From Oehlia diaphana (lineage: Eukaryota > Glomeromycota > Glomeromycetes > Glomerales > Glomeraceae), in the NCBI GenBank assembly GCA_003833135.1, contig QZLH01000540.1:8638-54159 (forward strand): a stretch of DNA of 45,522 nt, read 5' to 3'. Numbering within the stretch: position 1 is the stretch's first letter; every line of letters starts with the position of its first letter. The notes under the pieces were generated by a model. The model worked only from the letters and a program-made list of their open reading frames with translations, did not search any database and had not been told where the DNA came from. The position numbers and the translations under genes are program-made. Shown here in pieces: positions 44,755 to 45,522 of this stretch.

Positions 44755-45204
44755 CTATTCCTTGACACAAAGTCTAACTTTCATAGTCCTTTCTTTTGCT
44801 TCCTCAAAAGCTATTTCGAATACCACCAGGCGTTTATATAGTCCAATTCGCCAATGTCTATATGGGAGAGTTCGAATTCCATTAAGTAAGATCTAGCGCT
44901 TGTTATCATATGGATTTAGCCCTATTTTATTTATCCTTTCCAGATATATTTGATGATCATAACTTCAGAGGCCATACATATCATACTAAGTTAGTTTCTT
45001 ATTCCTAAGACATTTTAGAAATTTATCATGTCAAAACTCCCTTTTGACCATGCATTTCTTAATAACCTTTGCCTTCTAGATGTTATGCTTCTTCTTAGAT
45101 TCTTCTGAATCAGGATCATCAGAAATTTTTGGATTATGACCTGCTGGAAGAACTGAATATATTTTGGCTTTAAGTATACTAATTCGCCTATTAGTAGTAT
45201 GAAT
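44755..45204 (-). pseudogene. Decayed C-terminal coding segment, possibly from a mobile element
   Basis: A single frame of about 149 codons is interrupted by five stops (TAG, TGA, TAG, TGA, TAG) and then ends at TAG (44755). Legible parts are S-D-D-P-D-S-E-E-S-K-K-K, D-K-F-L-K-C-L-R-N-K-K-L-T, Y-D-H-Q-I-Y-L-E-R-I-N-K-I-G-L-N-P-Y-D-N-K-R and G-I-R-T-L-P-Y. The block N-P-Y-D-N-K-R with a following T-L-P-Y-x-H resembles the C-termini of large proteins encoded by eukaryotic mobile elements. That resemblance is from memory and uncertain. No frame change is needed; every break is a substitution. Confidence 0.5.
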
Positions 45205-45454
45205 TTACCAGTTCTGGCTCACCCATCATTTTGCCTTCTTTCGGCCATACAGCCTTACCATTAAGTTTCCTATAGTACCTGCTAATCAGCCATTTAAGCC
45301 CACCTTACTATAGAGCCAAAATACCCTCCAATCCATCCACAAAGCTAAATTTAACCATAAAAGCTAACCTTCGCTTCCAACCCTCAAATCTGCTCAGTAA
45401 GCCAATCCTGCTATATAAAATCAGGCACACCCCCCTATGCTATCTAAGGTTGCT
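45205..45454. other. Spacer of mixed composition
   Basis: Less A/T-rich than most of the window; no readable frame could be followed on either strand. Probably more decayed element sequence. Confidence 0.35.
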
Positions 45455-45505
45455 TGCCGAAACCTTCTTAATAACTGCCGAAACCTATACGGAAAATGCC
45501 GAAAC
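45455..45505. repeat. Three TGCCGAAAC motifs at exact 21-bp spacing
   Basis: TGCCGAAAC starts at 45455, 45476 and 45497. The 12 bp between copies vary, so only the core and the period are kept. The array may continue beyond the window. Confidence 0.7.
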
Positions 45506-45522
45506 TATATTAAATCATATTA

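Overview
The window looks like nuclear DNA of a very A+T-rich filamentous fungus, most likely an arbuscular mycorrhizal fungus of the Rhizophagus type. This is inference from: roughly three quarters A+T by eye; genes built from short exons and short GT-AG introns; a tandem pair of multi-exon seven-transmembrane receptors; an F-box/leucine-rich-repeat gene; a Crinkler-like remnant; and very many short inverted-repeat (MITE-type) elements, several carrying the palindrome TCACGTGA. No tRNA, rRNA, CRISPR array or prokaryotic operon was seen.

Region 1 (about 4-37 kb) is gene-poor and holds two interleaved families. (a) Two seven-transmembrane receptor genes on the + strand (7486-9170 and 17861-19423) share an identical seven-exon structure, including a 35-nt micro-exon, and parts of the upstream region; they are a recent duplication. 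(b) Five small intact ORFs (51-71 aa: 4112-4288 -, 12649-12843 -, 26451-26606 +, 29605-29793 -, 36912-37127 -) and one decayed copy (about 21530-21690 +) form what looks like an undescribed family. They share an arginine-rich N-terminal half, a Leu/Gln-rich middle and a C-terminal signature close to F-F-N-G-S-S-F. Most have a TATA-like box about 70-120 bp upstream, and three have a conserved splice-donor motif 39-48 nt after the stop codon. The first two small genes alternate with the two receptor genes.

Region 2 (about 37-40.5 kb) is mostly A/T-rich spacer with a 57-nt poly-T run and MITEs.

Region 3 (about 40.9-45.5 kb) is visibly less A+T-rich and dense in old coding sequence. It has a frameshifted Crinkler-like remnant, an open 3' exon of a 43-aa-repeat protein, a convergent F-box/LRR gene with one in-frame TAG, and unidentified pseudogenes whose stop codons are mainly TAG/TGA. 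One pseudogene is split by a 279-bp inverted-repeat element that carries GT and AG at its ends.

The best candidate for a new system is the small arginine-rich family and its possible link to the adjacent receptors. The family is supported by the sequence; any functional link is hypothesis. Exon boundaries were read by eye and no similarity search was possible.
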